This document shows, in pieces, positions 60,933 to 64,000 of a DNA stretch of 64,000 nucleotides. This stretch comes from a bacterium (GTDB lineage: Bacteria; Planctomycetota; Planctomycetia; Pirellulales; Pirellulaceae). Each line of letters starts with the position of its first letter. Within the stretch, counting starts at the first letter, position 1. The translations under genes and the position numbers were made by a program. The notes under the pieces are model-generated. The model saw nothing but the letters and a program-made list of their open reading frames with translations, made no database searches and was not told where the DNA came from. Location: the NCBI GenBank assembly GCA_016124445.1, contig WGNR01000010.1:364519-428518 (forward strand). Reading direction: 5' to 3'.

Positions 60933-61301
60933 ATGTCACACACCGTCACTATCAAAACCGAAGTCCGCGACGTCGTGGCCATGCGCCAGGCGGCCAGCCG
61001 ACTTCAATTGCCAGAGCCGACCTTCGGGGAGGTTCGTCTGTTCAGCGAAGTCAAACGGGGCTGGGCGATTCAGCTGCGTGACTGGCGCTACCCGGTCGTG
61101 GCCGACGTCCAGACCGGTCGGCTCGACTTCGACAACTACGGCGGCCGCTGGGGCGACCAGCAGGAGCTCGATCAGTTTCTGCAGCGGTATGCCGTCGAAC
61201 GGGCCACGATCGAGGCCCGCAAGCAGGGGCATACGACGGTCGAACAGTCGCTGCCCGATGGCAGTATCAAATTGACCATTCAGGTAGGAGTCGAGAATTG
61301 A
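60933..61301 (+). CDS. DUF1257 (Ycf35-like) protein
   Basis: 122 residues with AGGAGG 5 bp before the ATG. The start M-S-H-T-V-T-I-K-T-E-V-R-D matches the DUF1257/Ycf35 signature M-S-H-x-x-x-I-K-T, followed by A-S-R-L-Q-L and a C-terminal D-G-S-I-K-L-T-I-Q-V. The middle W-A-I-Q-L-R-D-W-R-Y-P-V-V-A-D-V ... F-D-N-Y-G-G-R-W-G also fits. Ycf35 is conserved in red-algal plastids and cyanobacteria, and DUF1257 proteins occur in phages; the biochemical role is unknown. Its stop overlaps the next start (ATGA-type overlap, 61298-61301 region), so the genes are coupled. Confidence 0.88.
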   Translation: MSHTVTIKTEVRDVVAMRQAASRLQLPEPTFGEVRLFSEVKRGWAIQLRDWRYPVVADVQTGRLDFDNYGGRWGDQQELDQFLQRYAVERATIEARKQGHTTVEQSLPDGSIKLTIQVGVEN

Positions 61302-61492
61302 AAACGATCGAAATCATCGTCAGTCCCACGGGCCAGACCAGGCTGGAGACGCGCGGCTTTCAGGGAACTGAATGCCGCGAAGCGAGTCGTTTCCTGGAGA
61401 CTGCCCTGGGTCAAACGACCTCGGAATCGCTGACCGCGGAATACCACAGCACCAGCGTCGTTCAGCAAAACCACCTCGAGCAGAAGGAATAA
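61298..61492 (+). CDS. DUF2997 protein
   Basis: 64 residues beginning M-K-T-I-E-I-I-V-S-P-T-G-Q-T-R-L (TTG start at 61298, overlapping the DUF1257 stop by 4 bp). The pattern I-x-V-S-P-x-G followed by G-F-Q-G-T-E-C-R-E-A-S-R-F-L-E is the DUF2997 signature. The family is found almost only beside DUF1257. It is a small beta-hairpin-plus-helix domain of unknown role. The TOPRIM-like gene begins 6 bp later. Confidence 0.88.
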   Translation: MKTIEIIVSPTGQTRLETRGFQGTECREASRFLETALGQTTSESLTAEYHSTSVVQQNHLEQKE

Positions 61493-61498
61493 CTGCCT

Positions 61499-62152
61499 AT
61501 GGATCATTCATCACTTGCAAACACCCAGGGAGCGGTTGGCCTGGCACGGCTCCTGGTCATTGTCGAAGGCAACAACGACATCGAGTTTCTCCGCCGGATA
61601 TCGTTGACGCTCCACGACCATGATCGCGGCTTGCCGAATCTGGCCGAGATGGAACTTCAGAGCGAACTCGTTTTTGTGCCCTTCGGCGGAAGTAACCTGC
61701 CGACCTGGACCTATCGATTTGCATCGCTGGGGAAGCCTGAGTTCTTTCTGCTCGACCACGAGGTGCCTCCCGAGACCGAGCAGCGTCAGAAACTGGTCGA
61801 GGCGATTAACGCGCGGCCTCGTTGCCGCGCAGTTCTAACCACCAAACGCAGCCTGGAGAATTATCTTCATCCCGAGGTCATTCGCCAGGTCGCTAGCATC
61901 GAGGTCGAGTTTGGCGATTTTGAACCGGTTGGGATGCTTGTCGCCAAGGCTCTGTACGAGAACGGCCCAAACGATCGCCCATGGGAGCTGTTGTCACGCC
62001 GCTCTCAGAACCGTCTGACCAGCCGCGCCAAACGTTGGCTCAACACCCAGGTTGCTGCCCAAATGACGGCCGACCTGATTGCAGAGCGCGATCCGGCTGC
62101 GGAAATCGCCAACTGGCTGACCACGATCGGGCAACTGGCCCACTCTGTCTAA
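61499..62152 (+). CDS. TOPRIM-like protein (OLD/DUF4435-type nuclease fold)
   Basis: 217 residues. L-L-V-I-V-E23-G-N-N-D27 (about 18-27) is the TOPRIM first motif. F-L-L-D86-H-E88 is a D-x-D-like metal site in which the second Asp is Glu. T-T-K-R-S-L-E120-N-Y-L-H-P-E-V-I matches the E-N-Y-L segment seen in TOPRIM proteins of OLD and DUF4435 type. Such domains cleave or transfer phosphodiesters with Mg2+. No ATPase is fused; the separate AAA+ gene follows after 52 bp. Activity is likely but unproven because one acidic residue differs. Confidence 0.7.
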   Translation: MDHSSLANTQGAVGLARLLVIVEGNNDIEFLRRISLTLHDHDRGLPNLAEMELQSELVFVPFGGSNLPTWTYRFASLGKPEFFLLDHEVPPETEQRQKLVEAINARPRCRAVLTTKRSLENYLHPEVIRQVASIEVEFGDFEPVGMLVAKALYENGPNDRPWELLSRRSQNRLTSRAKRWLNTQVAAQMTADLIAERDPAAEIANWLTTIGQLAHSV

Positions 62153-62204
62153 GGTTCGCTCTCGCGAGTCATTTCAACACTTAAATCATTCACAAGGAAT
62201 CCGT

Positions 62205-63689
62205 ATGCGCCTAGCAGATGAAATGCAAGAACTTGTGAGGGCGGGCTTCAGTGGCATCTGGATTCGGTCCTGCGAACCGGACGATGCGATCGCGGAACTC
62301 GCTCAACTTTGCCACGGCCAAGAGTGGCATTGGAATCAATGGGATATCGATGTCGGGCTTCGCGGCTCGGCATCGAACCCGACAGAACCAAGTGCCATCG
62401 ATCCTCTGGCCGCGGTGCGGCATTTGAGTTCGGTACCCAGCACTGGCCAACCAACGATACAGATCATGACCAATCTGCATCGGTTCCTCGGCTCGGCCGA
62501 AGTGGTCCAGGCCATTCTCCACCAGGTATCGCAAGGCAAAGTCCATCAGCGGTTCTTGGTGATCTTGGCTCCGGTCGTCCAGTTACCGGTCGAACTGGAA
62601 CGCGTATTCACGGTCGTTGAACATGAACTGCCGTCCCGCGAACAACTGGAAGAGATCGCCACCGCCATCGCCGCGGAGGAGGAATTCCCGGAGGAGCACG
62701 AGCGGGAACGAATTCTCGACGCCGCGTGCGGACTGAGCCGGTACGAAGCGGAGAACGCGTTCGCATTGTCTTTGGTGCGTCATGGTCGCATCGAACCGTC
62801 GGCTATCTGGCAGCTCAAGTCGCAAACGCTTCTTAAGAGCGGTCTGTTATCGCTGCATCGGGGTGGCGAATCGTTTAGCGAACTGGGGGGCCTCGCATCA
62901 CTGAAGCAGTTCTGCTTTCAGGCATTGAGGCCTAATTCCAATCGCATCGTCAAACCGAAAGGCGTATTGCTGCTGGGTGTCCCAGGCACAGGCAAGTCGG
63001 CGTTCGCGAAAGCCCTTGGTCGCGAGGTGGGACGACCAACATTGACACTCGACGTCGGGGCGCTCATGGGCGGTATCGTCGGGCAAACGGAGGAGCGAAC
63101 CAGGCGTGCCCTGAAAATCATCGACGCCATGCAGCCTGCCGTGCTGTTCATCGACGAACTCGAAAAAGCACTCAGCGGCACGGCGGGATCGGGGCAGACC
63201 GATAGTGGTGTTTCCGGGCGGATGCTAGGCACACTGCTGACCTGGCTAGCCGATCACGAGTCGGATGTCTTTGTGATCTGCACGAGCAACGATGTCTCAA
63301 AGCTGCCACCAGAACTGACTCGGGCTGAGCGCTTCGATGCCATCTTCTTTCTCGATCTGCCAGGCAAGTCGCAAAAGCAAGCCATCTGGCAAATGTACCT
63401 GGAACGTTTTGGCTTGGATGGTTCCCAGAACCTACCCAGCGACGACAAGTGGACCGGGGCCGAGATTCGCGCTTGCTGTCGCCTGGCAGCGCTACTTGAT
63501 GTGTCCCTGGTCGATGCAGCGAAAAACGTGGTTCCGGTCGCCGTGACTTCGGCCGAGTCAGTCGAACGCCTTCGCGGCTGGGCCAGCGGCCGTTGTCTTT
63601 CCGCGGAATCGGGCGGCGTCTTCAAAGGTACGACGTCACCATCGCGAAAGGTTCGTCGGCGTCTGCCACAGAATCCCGAAGCCAATTGA
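62205..63689 (+). CDS. AAA+ ATPase of the Ycf46 type
   Basis: 494 residues. An N-terminal inactive AAA-like half (about 1-200) ends in G-L-S-R-Y-E-A-E-N-A-F and the L-K-S-Q-T-L-L-K-S-G-L-L helix, as in Ycf46. F-S-E-L-G-G-L-A-S-L-K opens the active AAA+ domain. It has Walker A G-V-P-G-T-G-K-S (about 258-265), Walker B A-V-L-F-I-D-E-L-E-K (about 310-319), sensor 1 C-T-S-N-D and an arginine-finger region T-R-A-E-R-F-D-A-I-F. The C-terminal lid is A-E-I-R-A-C-C-R-L-A. A basic tail (S-P-S-R-K-V-R-R-R-L-P) follows. Ycf46 is conserved in cyanobacteria and red-algal plastids with an uncertain role; it probably remodels a protein or nucleoprotein using ATP. It lies between TOPRIM and the next gene of the run. 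Confidence 0.9.
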   Translation: MRLADEMQELVRAGFSGIWIRSCEPDDAIAELAQLCHGQEWHWNQWDIDVGLRGSASNPTEPSAIDPLAAVRHLSSVPSTGQPTIQIMTNLHRFLGSAEVVQAILHQVSQGKVHQRFLVILAPVVQLPVELERVFTVVEHELPSREQLEEIATAIAAEEEFPEEHERERILDAACGLSRYEAENAFALSLVRHGRIEPSAIWQLKSQTLLKSGLLSLHRGGESFSELGGLASLKQFCFQALRPNSNRIVKPKGVLLLGVPGTGKSAFAKALGREVGRPTLTLDVGALMGGIVGQTEERTRRALKIIDAMQPAVLFIDELEKALSGTAGSGQTDSGVSGRMLGTLLTWLADHESDVFVICTSNDVSKLPPELTRAERFDAIFFLDLPGKSQKQAIWQMYLERFGLDGSQNLPSDDKWTGAEIRACCRLAALLDVSLVDAAKNVVPVAVTSAESVERLRGWASGRCLSAESGGVFKGTTSPSRKVRRRLPQNPEAN

Positions 63690-63724
63690 CTCCAATTCAA
63701 ATCATCAACCCATGCGAGGTATTT

Positions 63725-64000
63725 ATGACAGCAGCAACGCTTGATCAGGCAACCGATCGTCGCAGTCCTTCGGGGCGACTTCGATCAACGATGTGCGCGA
63801 CCCGGGTGAGCTTTACTTGGCTAGGCACTCGTAAATCGTTGACCCGCGAGCAGCGAGAGCAGGCAGCCGAATCGTTCGATGCCCAGGGCGAGTTCCTGAG
63901 CGCAGGCAAGAAGCTGCTCGATACGAAGAATCCGCGATTCAAAGCCGTCACGTCCGTGCGGAATCGGATCCGAGGGTTCTGGACGTCGATGAGCTTGCCG
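63725..64000 (+). CDS. Unknown protein of the Ycf35/Ycf46 run, 5' part
   Basis: The ATG at 63725 opens a frame that runs off the right edge after 92 codons. The start M-T-A-A-T-L-D-Q-A-T-D-R-R-S-P is followed by a compact helical segment (F-T-W-L-G-T-R-K-S-L-T-R-E-Q-R-E-Q-A-A-E-S-F-D-A) and K-K-L-L-D-T-K-N-P-R-F-K-A-V-T-S-V-R-N-R-I. Rich in Arg and Lys; no family recognised. It lies 35 bp after the AAA+ gene and belongs to the same transcript. Confidence 0.7.
   Translation, partial: MTAATLDQATDRRSPSGRLRSTMCATRVSFTWLGTRKSLTREQREQAAESFDAQGEFLSAGKKLLDTKNPRFKAVTSVRNRIRGFWTSMSLP

Overview
The window looks like a chromosome segment of a planctomycete, most likely order Pirellulales (Blastopirellula/Bremerella-like). 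This is inferred from gene content only: very large Ser/Thr kinases fused to WD40 propellers, an SHD1 domain, ECF sigma factors paired with kinases, a XylR/AraC hybrid regulator, a secreted sulfatase, a PKD/cytochrome c/CBM6 sugar-dehydrogenase fusion and a bacterial V-type ATPase. No rRNA, tRNA or CRISPR array was recognised.

Layout. 0-1.7 kb: 3' end of an AGE-family epimerase and a XylR-like regulator. 1.8-15.2 kb (minus): one long probable operon made of an ECF sigma factor, a 2180-residue kinase/CsgG-like/WD40 protein, a secreted paralogue of its outer half, a secreted unknown protein and a stand-alone CsgG-like protein. 15.9-23.7 kb: SulP transporter, sugar dehydrogenase fusion, PPK2 and GlgX. 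23.8-31.3 kb (minus): a complete-looking bacterial V-ATPase operon in permuted order (B-D-I-K-E-DUF2764-A), whose ring subunit has sodium-type ligands. 31.4-36.6 kb (minus): two secreted proteins and a dCache-sensor kinase. 37-41.6 kb: sulfatase, two membrane proteins with PH-like segments, a DUF4189 protein. 41.7-48.9 kb: kinase/WD40, secreted proteins, ECF sigma factor, VWA protein, thioredoxin-like protein.

49.2-54.6 kb is a damaged region. It holds a truncated second copy of the first operon's sigma factor, including its promoter. Next to it is a secreted host gene whose start (49851) and end (54622) are separated by about 2.9 kb of foreign, mostly minus-strand DNA whose own outer genes are cut or frameshifted. 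54.6-58.5 kb is a small metabolic cassette (DUF2255, tautomerase, SDR, Tat-cupin, divergent AraC regulator) with a 14-bp inverted repeat in its two flanks.

58.5-64 kb reads as a genomic island: a large serine recombinase with a strong terminator, then a tight run of small basic protein, DUF1257 (Ycf35-like), DUF2997, a TOPRIM-like protein, a Ycf46-like AAA+ ATPase and an unknown gene that leaves the window. This run and the sigma/kinase/triple-CsgG operon are the best candidates for undescribed systems.
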